Source of the DNA: an uncultured Saprospiraceae bacterium | GTDB taxonomy: Bacteria; Bacteroidota; Bacteroidia; Chitinophagales; Saprospiraceae | Reading direction: 5' to 3' | Length of the DNA: 64,000 nt | Assembly: GCA_937926205.1 (NCBI GenBank) | Contig: CALEYL010000036.1 | Location: 134,320 to 198,319 of the forward strand | Shown: piece by piece, positions 1 to 8,100 of the stretch | How the letters are laid out: each line of letters begins with the position of its first letter | Numbering within the stretch: position 1 is the stretch's first letter | Made by a program: the position numbers and the translations under genes | Notes under the pieces: model-generated | Databases searched by the model: none | What the model was told of the DNA's origin: nothing | What the model saw: only the letters and a program-made list of their open reading frames with translations

Positions 1-482
1 CTTTGTTGCTTACTCAACGCGGTATTCCCAGTGTTTACTACGGTACGGAAGTGCTGCTGACCGGCGTTCCCGGCGGCGGCTTCGGAGAAGGTGGCCGACT
101 CGATTTTCCGGGTGGCTGGAAGGAGGACACGGTGAATAAATTTGAGAATAAAGGCCGCACGGCACTCGAAAAAGAGGCCTTCAACTATGTAAAAAAGCTC
201 GCCAACTATCGCAAAAATACACCTGCCCTGCACCGCGGTAAATTGATGCAATTTGTGCCGGAAAACAGCATCTATGTGTATTTCCGCTACGACGCCAACA
301 AAACCGTTATGGTGATCCTCAACGCCAACGACACCCCTGTCACTGTACCCACTGCCCGATATCAGGAACGTATGGCAGGTTTTACCAGGGCAAAAAATGT
401 GCTGACGGACGAGGCGCTGAAGGATATTTCGAATATTGCCGTAGAGAAGAATACGGTGGTGGTGTTGGAATTGAGTAATTGA
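1..482 (+). CDS. SusA-like GH13 neopullulanase/cyclomaltodextrinase, C-terminal end (partial)
   Basis: The gene enters from outside the window; the frame is open from the first bases and stops at 480-482. The visible part starts in the last strands of the GH13 barrel (GIPSVYYGTEVLLTG) and continues with a DFPGGW segment, typical of Bacteroidota SusA-type neopullulanases and cyclomaltodextrinases. The last roughly 80 residues form a beta-sandwich of the cyclomaltodextrinase C-terminal type. The family hydrolyses maltodextrins or pullulan, usually in the periplasm. The catalytic residues lie upstream and cannot be checked. A two-hairpin repeat begins only a few bases after the stop. A second GH13 gene and an HTCS regulator follow within 5 kb, which suggests a starch or maltodextrin locus. 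Confidence 0.8.
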   Translation, partial: LLLTQRGIPSVYYGTEVLLTGVPGGGFGEGGRLDFPGGWKEDTVNKFENKGRTALEKEAFNYVKKLANYRKNTPALHRGKLMQFVPENSIYVYFRYDANKTVMVILNANDTPVTVPTARYQERMAGFTRAKNVLTDEALKDISNIAVEKNTVVVLELSN

Positions 483-485
483 GGC

Positions 486-538
486 CCTTGCTGGCGCGAG
501 GTTCCGCCTCGTGCCTTCTATTCAAAGGGCTCCAGCCC
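486..538 (+). repeat. Two-hairpin dispersed repeat, copy 1
   Basis: First of five copies of a roughly 55-base unit found only in the first 3.1 kb. Stem one is GGCGCGAGG (493-501) against CCTCGTGCC (507-515) around a 5-base loop. Stem two is the GGGCT..AGCCC hairpin near 527-537. The unit lies directly after the stop of the GH13 gene and may act as a terminator or 3' stabiliser. Confidence 0.8.
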
Positions 539-542
539 ACTA

Positions 543-717
543 CTGTCTAAAACCTTAGAAAAGGCAAGGATCGTACGAGAAATTCAACACAGGAATCCGC
601 GTTTTCTGTGTCATTTGTTTCATCTGCGTTCCCAACAACACATCCTTAGGAACACTGATGACCCGGATCACGCGGAAAACACAGATGAAAACACTGTAGA
701 TACAGTGTTTTAGACAG
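543..717. repeat. Nested palindromic element, MITE-like
   Basis: The ends are an 11-base inverted repeat, CTGTCTAAAAC at 543-553 and its complement at 707-717. Inside, two roughly 40-base arms (about 592-632 and 650-690) are imperfect inverted copies sharing a GGAAC..GATGA..GAAAAC pattern. Near the right end is a perfect dyad, AAAACACTGTA (688-698) and its complement (701-711), separated by 2 bases. No reading frame of note. Sequence resembling the second hairpin of the neighbouring repeat resumes just after the right end, so the element may have inserted into a repeat copy. Confidence 0.6.
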
Positions 718-787
718 CAAAGGGCTCCGGCTCCGTTCTCCCAAAGTACATCTTGCATAAATTGAGCTGGTGCACTATCTTTCGCCC

Positions 788-1420
788 ATGAAATACCACG
801 AAAAACTTCAAATGGCCGAAGAAACCGCAGACTTGCTTTCAGAGGGCAAAACAGTGGAGGCTGTTACCCAATTGCTTCGCGAACGGGGATACTATCCTTT
901 CGATATTGACAAGATCTTTTTTAGTGCAAAAGGCATACTTTCAGACCGGTTCGGTGAAAAAATCAGACAATACCTCCTGGAAGGTCAATTGGAGTTGAAA
1001 AAGCCGGAGTTTTCCTTTCTGGACGATGACCTTTTCAATATGATCCGGGAAAGGGAAATAACTACAATCGTTGATGCATCAAAGACAAAAGTAAACGAGC
1101 TGATGCAACAGGGAGTAGAAGAGGAGGAGATTATTGCAAAAACTACAAATGCTTTTTTTTCAGAAACAGCAGCCCTGGAGCAAATGGCATTTTACGCAAA
1201 ATTCAACTTTAAAGTAAGTGGTGCTGAAAAGCAAAAATACCTTTTGATCGGAATCGCTTGTACCCTCCTCGGCGTGGGCTTAACTATATTCAGTTTCATC
1301 GCTCCGGGCTTGGAGCGTTCCTATATCTTCTATGGCCTGATTATTATTGGCATTGTCAACCTGGTTAAAGCTTTTTCTACGAAAGGGCAAATAGAAAGCA
1401 TACCTTCCCGCTGGCGCTGA
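788..1420 (+). CDS. Hypothetical protein with two C-terminal membrane segments
   Basis: A 210-residue protein that I do not recognise. The start is the ATG at 788; a GTG 18 bases upstream is less likely. The first 150 residues are charged, helical and predicted soluble. Two hydrophobic segments follow at about 159-180 and 188-202, separated by a short loop. The last few residues may run into degenerate repeat sequence, since the DNA just beyond the stop (from about 1404) resembles the local two-hairpin repeat, so the natural C-terminus may have been replaced. No convincing ribosome binding site, as is usual in Bacteroidota. Confidence 0.65.
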   Translation: MKYHEKLQMAEETADLLSEGKTVEAVTQLLRERGYYPFDIDKIFFSAKGILSDRFGEKIRQYLLEGQLELKKPEFSFLDDDLFNMIREREITTIVDASKTKVNELMQQGVEEEEIIAKTTNAFFSETAALEQMAFYAKFNFKVSGAEKQKYLLIGIACTLLGVGLTIFSFIAPGLERSYIFYGLIIIGIVNLVKAFSTKGQIESIPSRWR

Positions 1421-1489
1421 TGCGCTTCCCTTGCTGAGGTTCCACTCACAGCTGTCTGGAACGCGGAAAACACTAATGACGCGAAATAC

Positions 1490-1548
1490 CCTTTGCTGGC
1501 GCGAGGTTCCGCCTCGTGTCTTCTATTTAAAGGGCTCCAGCCCTTTTT
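1490..1548 (+). repeat. Two-hairpin dispersed repeat, copy 2
   Basis: Stem one is GGCGCGAGG (1498-1506) with CCTCGTGTC (1512-1520). Compared with copy 1 one C has become T, turning a G-C pair into a G-U pair and keeping the stem. Stem two is followed by a run of five T, giving a terminator-like shape. It is joined to a duplicated piece of the HD-domain gene. Confidence 0.8.
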
Positions 1549-1632
1549 CACCCAACCCCCTCAAAAAAACTGAATCAGGTTTTCCACATGCTCATCCGTC
1601 GCAACCCCAAGGTGTTCGCAACCCAAATAGAT
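1549..1632 (-). pseudogene. Duplicated 3' fragment of the HD-domain gene
   Basis: Read on the minus strand, this stretch encodes TIYLGCEHLGVATDEHVEN and a few more residues, almost the same as the last 25 residues of the intact HD-domain gene ending at 3048. The copy has one extra A in the terminal A-run, which creates an early TGA. Similarity stops near 1632. Both the real gene end and this fragment abut a two-hairpin repeat, so repeat plus gene end were copied together. It has no start and cannot be functional. Confidence 0.8.
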
Positions 1633-1805
1633 TGTACCCATCTGTGTTTAACCTCGTCATCCCTGTTCCCAAAAGCCAACTGCTTCATCCGCCAAATCCC
1701 TCCCCCCGCACATCTAATAGAGAGACTTGATGGTACTTTATCTAAATCAGCACCAATGAAAAACATCCTTGTAATTCCTTTCCTGGCTGTACCCCAATAC
1801 CATAC

Positions 1806-2849
1806 TTACTTCACGACTTTCCCCGTGCGGCTAATTTCCAATTCAACTTCCCCGTCATCTGTCGCCACCTTTACCCAGGCCGTTTTGCCGATAAAATCGC
1901 CGGCTTCCAAAAAATGGAAACCGATTTTTTCCTGACCTGTTGGGGTAATGTAGCCCCAAAGGCCGCCCTGTTTTACGGCGGCAAGTCCTTCTTTGAAAGC
2001 GTTGGCTGCTTCGTATTGCGGCATGATGGCATATGCTCCATCCCGGTTGATGAAACCGTATTTTTCATCGTGCGCACCATCGTACAGACTCACGACAGCT
2101 AAACCTTCTGAAAATGCCTCTGCCGACACAAACTCAGGCTTGATGGCAATTTCACCCTGTTTGTTGATGTAACCAAATTTCGAAAAAATGCTAACTGCTG
2201 CCAGGCCTTCGCTGAACGCACCTGCTGATTTGAAGCGGGGTTCCATGATGGTGTGCCCGGTTTCCCAATCCCGGTAACCATAAATGGCAAAAGGTTTCAG
2301 GTCATCGTCTTCAATGCCGTCTTTCGGGATACGGTCTTTGCTCTTCCGGTCGTTATACAAATCAATGTCCTGTTGGAAACGTTCCAGTACCTGATCAAAC
2401 CCGGCACGGATGCGGACATACCAGACGGCGTTTTCCAAAATCATTTCGGCCTCCCTGTCGACCGAAAAAGTTTCGCCTTCCATATTCATCAAAAAAGAAT
2501 AAGCAATTTGCGCGTGGTCGCCGGATACCACTACAGAATCTATGCTGGTGGTTTCGATGAGTTGAATGCGTTGCTCTTTTGCCACTTTGTTCATGGCGCC
2601 GGACAGGAACAAAACGGCGAAAGCTTCCGGAGTCAGCGTTTTGAAGGATTCAGGGTTTTCTATGCCCGGAAAAAAACGCAGGAATTCTTTTTGTTCTCCA
2701 AACGGACTGATCAATTCCATTAACGTTGTGCATACGGTGTGCAATTTCTCGACATCAGGCGGGTAAAGGCTGGCAATAACCGCATCCCAATCGGGGCGGT
2801 AAAGGGCATGGGTATAAGCCTTGAAGGCTTCGATGATTTTTTCCTGCAT
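1806..2849 (-). CDS. WG-repeat protein
   Basis: A 347-residue protein. The chosen start is the ATG at 2849 (MQEKIIEAFKAY). The frame stays open further upstream, but those residues (RRHEAEPRASKG) are just the translated intergenic repeat. The N-terminal half (about 1-190) is a soluble domain I do not recognise. The C-terminal part holds four WG-type repeats (GYRDWETG.., FGYINKQGEI.., YGFINRDGAY.., WGYITPTGQE), each followed by an F.EGLA motif. WG repeats are of uncertain function and are thought to mediate protein binding. No signal peptide, so probably cytoplasmic. Three tandem repeat copies sit directly upstream, in its presumed promoter or leader. Confidence 0.8.
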   Translation of the reverse strand: MQEKIIEAFKAYTHALYRPDWDAVIASLYPPDVEKLHTVCTTLMELISPFGEQKEFLRFFPGIENPESFKTLTPEAFAVLFLSGAMNKVAKEQRIQLIETTSIDSVVVSGDHAQIAYSFLMNMEGETFSVDREAEMILENAVWYVRIRAGFDQVLERFQQDIDLYNDRKSKDRIPKDGIEDDDLKPFAIYGYRDWETGHTIMEPRFKSAGAFSEGLAAVSIFSKFGYINKQGEIAIKPEFVSAEAFSEGLAVVSLYDGAHDEKYGFINRDGAYAIMPQYEAANAFKEGLAAVKQGGLWGYITPTGQEKIGFHFLEAGDFIGKTAWVKVATDDGEVELEISRTGKVVK

Positions 2850-2871
2850 AGTATTTGTTGATGTTTGGATT

Positions 2872-3048
2872 CCCTTGCTGGCGCGAGGTTCCGCCTCGTG
2901 CCTTCTATTCAAAGGGCTCCAGCCCTGCTTCTTTTGCTGGCGCGAGGTTCTGCCTCGTGTCTTCTATTCAAAGGGCTCCAGCCCTGCTTCCTTTGCTGGC
3001 GCGAGGTTCTGCCTCGTGTCTTCTATTCAAAGGGCTCCAGCCCTTTTT
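2872..3048 (+). repeat. Three tandem copies of the two-hairpin repeat
   Basis: Copies 3, 4 and 5 lie head to tail with an exact 59-base period (GGCGCGAGG at 2880, 2939 and 2998). The loops read TTCCG, TTCTG and TTCTG, and the last base changes again convert G-C to G-U pairs. The last copy ends in a T-run that touches the stop codon of the HD-domain gene on the other strand. The array fills the gap between that gene and the WG-repeat gene, both transcribed leftwards. Confidence 0.85.
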
Positions 3049-3593
3049 TACCCAACCCCCTCAAAAAACCGAATCAAATTTTCCACATGCTCATCCACCG
3101 TAACCCCAAGGTGTTCACAGCCCAGGTAAATGGTACTCCGGTCAATTTTGGCGGCAAAAGCTTTTTCCTTCAGGCGGCTTTTGATGGACTTTAGCTTCAT
3201 TTCGTGGTAGGGAATCGGATTTACCTTTTGATAGGCAAAAAAGATGCCGCTGATTTCATCACACGCCAGCAGTGCGGCGGCTAAGCGGCTTTGCGGCAAG
3301 GTTTTAAAACCGTGGTAACCATAAGCGTGCGCTTCAACCGCGTGAATGAAATCTTCCGGGTAGCCCCATTCGCGGAACCATTGCAGGGACGGCCCCGGGT
3401 GCTCCTCCGGGTATTCCTCAAAATCCAGATCGTGCAGGTAGCCGGTGAGGAACCATAGTTCCGGATCCTCACCAAAGTGCCGGGCATAGCCTTCCATAGC
3501 GGTTGCCACCATGTGCGCGTGGTAGCGCTGGTATTCATCTTTGACGTGTTGTTCGAGCAATGCTTGCGCTGCGGCGCGGGTAGGGAGTGGCAT
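3048..3593 (-). CDS. HD-domain protein
   Basis: A 181-residue protein of the HD superfamily of metal-dependent phosphohydrolases. The expected ligands are visible: an early His in YHAHMVATAM (about 24-33), the His-Asp pair in GYLHDLDFEE (about 51-60), and a later His-rich stretch (EAHAYGYHG) followed by ACDE. Proteins of this size are often annotated as hydrolases of nucleotides or similar phosphoesters; the substrate cannot be read from the sequence. No signal peptide, so cytoplasmic. The stop codon lies at the edge of a two-hairpin repeat, and a copy of the last 25 codons is found 1.5 kb downstream. Divergent from the GH13 lipoprotein gene. Confidence 0.8.
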   Translation of the reverse strand: MPLPTRAAAQALLEQHVKDEYQRYHAHMVATAMEGYARHFGEDPELWFLTGYLHDLDFEEYPEEHPGPSLQWFREWGYPEDFIHAVEAHAYGYHGFKTLPQSRLAAALLACDEISGIFFAYQKVNPIPYHEMKLKSIKSRLKEKAFAAKIDRSTIYLGCEHLGVTVDEHVENLIRFFEGVG

Positions 3594-3670
3594 GGCCTGG
3601 TCTTTTTGTTGGAAGATGGCCGAAAGTTAGGTATGTTTTTGGCTCAAAGGGATACTTCCCGGGAAAAATG

Positions 3671-3678
3671 TAGCTTTG
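3671..3678 (+). promoter_or_regulatory. Candidate -7 box (TAGCTTTG) for the GH13-HTCS operon
   Basis: TAGCTTTG matches the Bacteroidota -7 consensus TAnnTTTG exactly and lies 45 bases before the ATG at 3723. No TTG was found at the ideal distance upstream, so only the -7 half is supported. Its position argues for the start at 3723 over an in-frame ATG at 3477 that would overlap the HD gene. Confidence 0.5.
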
Positions 3679-3722
3679 TAAACTCAGGTTGTTTTGTGTT
3701 TTTTAATGAAAGGGCGATTTTG

Positions 3723-5093
3723 ATGAAAAATACCTACTTATTGCTGTGCTTTCTGGTTTTTTTGATTGGATGTAAAGAGGAAGATCCCATTGTGCCACAG
3801 CCAACGGATGGCGATCCTGAGGAATTTGCCGCTCCCTTCACCGAAGTTCCTGATGTAAAAGACGCCGTGTTTTATGAAGTCAACATGCGGGCTTTCAGCC
3901 AGACCGGCAATTTTAAAGGGGTACAGGCCCGCTTGGATTCCATCAAGGCACTGGGCGTCAATGTGGTTTGGCTGATGCCGATTCATCCCGTTGGGCAGGT
4001 AAGGTCTGTCGGACAGTTGGGGTCGCCTTATTCGGTTCAAAACTATACGGGCGTCAATCTGGAATTTGGCAACCTTGCCGATTTGCAAACCCTCGTTCAG
4101 GAAGCGCACAACCGGCAAATGGCTGTGCTTATTGACTGGGTAGCCAACCACACTGCCTGGGACCATGCCTGGATAACCAGCCACCCAAATTGGTATACCC
4201 GGGATGCCAACGGCAATATTCAAATTCCGGCAGGCACCAATTGGCAGGATGTGGCAGACCTGAATTTCGGAAATGCCGATATGCGCTTAGCCATGATTAA
4301 AGCGATGAAATACTGGGTGCTTCGGGCCAATATCGACGGATTCAGGTGCGATGCTGCTGATTTTGTCCCTTTTGATTTCTGGAAACAGGCCATTGATACC
4401 CTTCGGAACATGCCAAACCGCAAAATGCTCCTCCTCGCAGAAGGCGCGCGTGCCGATCATTTTGCTGCAGGTTTTCAACTGAATTACGGATGGGATTTTT
4501 ACAACACTACCAAAAACGTGCTCAGAAACGGCGCCTCTGCGAATGGATTTTCCGCTACGCATACGGCTGAATACAATGCCGTGCCTGCCGATGCTGAAAA
4601 ACTACGCTTCACGACCAACCACGACGAATCTGCCTGGGATGATTCCCCCGTCAACCTATTTGGCGGAAAGCGCGGCGCCATGGCTGCATTTGTTATCACG
4701 GCTTACATGGGGGGCGTTCCGCTGATTTACTGCGGGCAGGAAGTGGGCAGGGTTGAAACCACTCCGTTTTTTTCAAAAAGCCCCATCAACTGGACGGCAA
4801 ACAGCGATTATTTTGCGGAGTACAAACAGGTAATGTCTTTTCGCCAATCCAGCACAACGGTTCGGGAAGGGGCTCTGGAAAATTTTGCCAACAATGATCT
4901 TGTGGTATTCAAAAAGAAACATTCCGGGGATGAGGTGCTCGTCATTGTCAACCCGCGCAACGTGGAAGTTAACTACACAGTAGCTGCTCCGTTAGCGAAC
5001 ACAAATTGGAAAAATGCGCTGACGCAAGCTGATTTTTCACTGGGTACGACGCTTAATTTACAGCCTTATGACTACTTCATTTTGAAAAAATAG
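3723..5093 (+). CDS. GH13 alpha-amylase family lipoprotein
   Basis: A 456-residue glycoside hydrolase family 13 enzyme. It starts with a lipoprotein signal (MKNTYLLL..FLIGC), Cys at about residue 18, so it is anchored in a membrane, probably facing periplasm or cell surface. The GH13 motifs are intact: region I IDWVANH (Asp138), region II GFRCDAAD (nucleophile Asp210), region III with acid/base Glu240 (LLAEGA) and region IV TNHDES (Asp301). The family cleaves or rearranges alpha-glucans. The last 80 residues form a beta-sandwich. The start at 3723 is chosen because it gives the signal peptide. The HTCS gene follows after 30 bases on the same strand, so the regulator is probably co-transcribed. 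Confidence 0.9.
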   Translation: MKNTYLLLCFLVFLIGCKEEDPIVPQPTDGDPEEFAAPFTEVPDVKDAVFYEVNMRAFSQTGNFKGVQARLDSIKALGVNVVWLMPIHPVGQVRSVGQLGSPYSVQNYTGVNLEFGNLADLQTLVQEAHNRQMAVLIDWVANHTAWDHAWITSHPNWYTRDANGNIQIPAGTNWQDVADLNFGNADMRLAMIKAMKYWVLRANIDGFRCDAADFVPFDFWKQAIDTLRNMPNRKMLLLAEGARADHFAAGFQLNYGWDFYNTTKNVLRNGASANGFSATHTAEYNAVPADAEKLRFTTNHDESAWDDSPVNLFGGKRGAMAAFVITAYMGGVPLIYCGQEVGRVETTPFFSKSPINWTANSDYFAEYKQVMSFRQSSTTVREGALENFANNDLVVFKKKHSGDEVLVIVNPRNVEVNYTVAAPLANTNWKNALTQADFSLGTTLNLQPYDYFILKK

Positions 5094-5123
5094 CCCTTTT
5101 TTTGCTGTAAGATTTGGTGTTAA

Positions 5124-8100
5124 ATGAACAGACCGTCAGTTATTTTGCTATTATTTCTGTTCCCTTTTGTTGGCTTTGCACAGAAGGCAAAATTTGAATT
5201 TTACAATACAGCAAACGGACTGGAGGGAAACAACACCACTTCGGTTACCCAGGATGATCAGGGGTTTGTCTGGTTTGTGAATGAAGGTAGAATTCATCGT
5301 TATGATGGGTACAATTTTTTAGTTTATCCATCGCCGCCCGGATTGCCGGATGCTCCGGCATTGCTGGGCCTGGCCTCCTGGCAAGATTCACTGCTTTTTG
5401 TATGGAGTGAGCATTTATCATTCCTGTTCAATCCGAAATCAGGTCAATGGCAATCCATAAACCGGAAAGACGATAAAACCCAAAGCAGCGATATTAATTA
5501 CTGGCAACGCCTGGGTCAGAATAGTATTCTGATAAACAGCGTAAAAAAAGGTTACAAAGAGGCCACCATCTGGCATTTTCAAAACGGACAATTAGAACCC
5601 GTCCATTTTTCAAACCGCAGAGCCAAACTCATTGAGACCTTCTACTGGTGTGACATTGACGATTCCGGAATAACTTATTTAGCTTACCGGGATACGCTGT
5701 TCCAACTGGATAAGTCCGGAAAAACCCTGGTGTCAACCCCATTGGACAACATTTGCAGGGACTGTTATAACCTGTGCTTTCAATTTGGGCCCAACAAGGA
5801 GTTGATTCTTCTGGCCAATTGGCGTTTTTATAGATTAGACCGGGAACAAAACAAATTTTTTCCGCACCCGGCCAACCGCTTTTTGCAGGCCCGGCGAAAT
5901 CATTTACACCGGTTTATTTTGGAAAAAGATGGCAGTATCTGGGCTTGTGGGCAGGACAGGAACCTGATCTATTACGATGCTGAAGAGGATACCCTTTATA
6001 ATTACCATGATGAATTAAAAGTGCTATTGCCCAATCCAAACGATTTCAAAGGGCTTTTTCAGGACAAAACCGGTGTGATTTGGATAGATACCCGGTTGGG
6101 TTTATTGAAAGTCAGACCGCAGACCTACCCATTCGACAATTATTTTAACGGGATCAATCAATTCAATGCCTATTATAGCTTTCGGGGATTTTCAGAGGAT
6201 AAGCGGGGCATGATATATGGCGTCTTCTACGATGGAATTGCGAGTTTCGATCCTGCAAAAAAACAACCGCAACGACTGCATCCGTTTAAAAATGCCCTGA
6301 ACCTGTTCGACCTGTACGCAGAAGGTGATCAATTATGGGTGAATGGCGGACAGCTGTTCGACCCCAAAACAGGCACTTTGAAGAATTTTCCAAGCTTGTT
6401 TTTTAAAATGGTTGTAGGTGACAACGGATTTTTTGCAAAAGAAGAAAACGGGACGCTTTGGTGGGCAACGCACTATTTTTTGTATTACCTCGACAGATCT
6501 GATGGTAGCCTTCAATGGAAAAAGGAGCTGGAATTGCCGGAAAAGATTTTTAATAAAACAGAAGCCCTGCACGCAGGCAGGAAAAGTGAAAAGTTATGGA
6601 TCAGCTTTAAAGGAAAGTTGTTGCAGTACGATCCAAAAACAAAAGTACAGCGCTGGTTTGACCCTAAGGATTGGAGCCTGCCGGTTTCCCGCATTCCGGT
6701 CGTTGAGGAAGACCGGGATGGAAAGCTTTGGCTTGGTACCGATGCCGGATTGGTTCATGCAGATCCTGTCGCCAATACAGCTAAACGTTATACGATAAAT
6801 GAGGGCCTTCCCAATAATTTTATTTGTGGTTTGTTGTCAGAGGGCGATACCTGCCTTTGGCTGAGTACCAATCACGGATTGTCCCGATTTCATATCCCGA
6901 CCAGTACTTTTATCAATTTTTTTGAAGAAGACGGGCTTACTTCCAACGAATTTAACCGGATGTCGTTTTACAAAGCCCGCAACGGCCGGATGTTTTTTGG
7001 TGGCATGCGGGGGGTGAATGCCTTTTTCCCGGATGCCGTCATGAGGGCTTTCATCAATAAGGAAAAGGCCGCACAAATGGTGTTTACCGCTTTTGAATAC
7101 ACGGATGAAAGGCGGGATACCATTATACGCGAGACAAAATTTCCGGTAAACCCCGAACTCAAACTCCACTACTGGGATTGGTCCTATACATTTGAATATG
7201 CGCTGACAGACTTTAACAATACTCAGGAGGTATTCTACAGTTGGAAAATGGAAGGCTATAAAGACAGTTGGTCGGCGCCATCCAAGTTCAATTTTACCCG
7301 TTTCAACAGCCTTCCTGCCGGCGATTATGTGTTCCGGGTAAAAGCCAGAGATGGACAGGGGAGATTGAGCCCGAATGAACTGGCTGTGAAAGTGATTGTG
7401 CTCCCGCCCTGGTGGGCTACCTGGTGGGCCTACCTTACCTATTTTATGCTGCTTTCCGGTCTTGCTTATGTGATTTATTCTTTTTTGAAAAAACGCCTCC
7501 TGCTCCAGAATCAATTGAAGCTGGAACACGAAGAAAGCGCCAGACTGAAGGAATTGGACCGTTTCAAAAGCAGGCTCTATACCAACCTTACCCATGAATT
7601 CCGAACGCCTTTAACCGTTATCCTGGGCATGGTTGGCCAACTGAAAGCCGAGCCCGGGAAATACCTCGAAGAAGGCACCCGCTTGATAGAAGCCAACGGT
7701 AAAAGCCTCTTAAGGCTAATCAACCAGCTCCTTGACCTGTCGAAGCTTGAAAATAAATCCTTTCAACTCAATTTGCAGCAAAGCGACATTGTCCCCTATC
7801 TGCGCTATGTAACTGAATCGTTCCAGACTTATGCCAACAGCCGCAACCTGTCTCTTCGGTTTTTTAGCACATTAGAGTCACTGGTGATAGACTTTGACCC
7901 CGAGCAAATCCAACAGGTACTCGCCAACCTGATTTCCAACGCAGTAAAATTTACGCCTTCAGGAGGTGCACTCACCATCAGACTGTCGCAGCAGCAGGAT
8001 CGGTTGCTGATCTCCCTAAAGGATACCGGCATTGGCATTTCAGAAAAGAACCTGCCTCATATTTTTGACCGCTTTTATCAGGTAGACGGCTCCCATACCC

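Noticed and set aside
2872..3048. CRISPR array
   Set aside because: The 59-base units are directly adjacent with no variable spacers, and single copies occur elsewhere nearby; no cas genes.
3477..3722. N-terminal extension of the GH13 lipoprotein
   Set aside because: It would overlap the divergent HD gene and bury the lipoprotein signal; the ATG at 3723 gives a proper lipobox and follows a -7 box.
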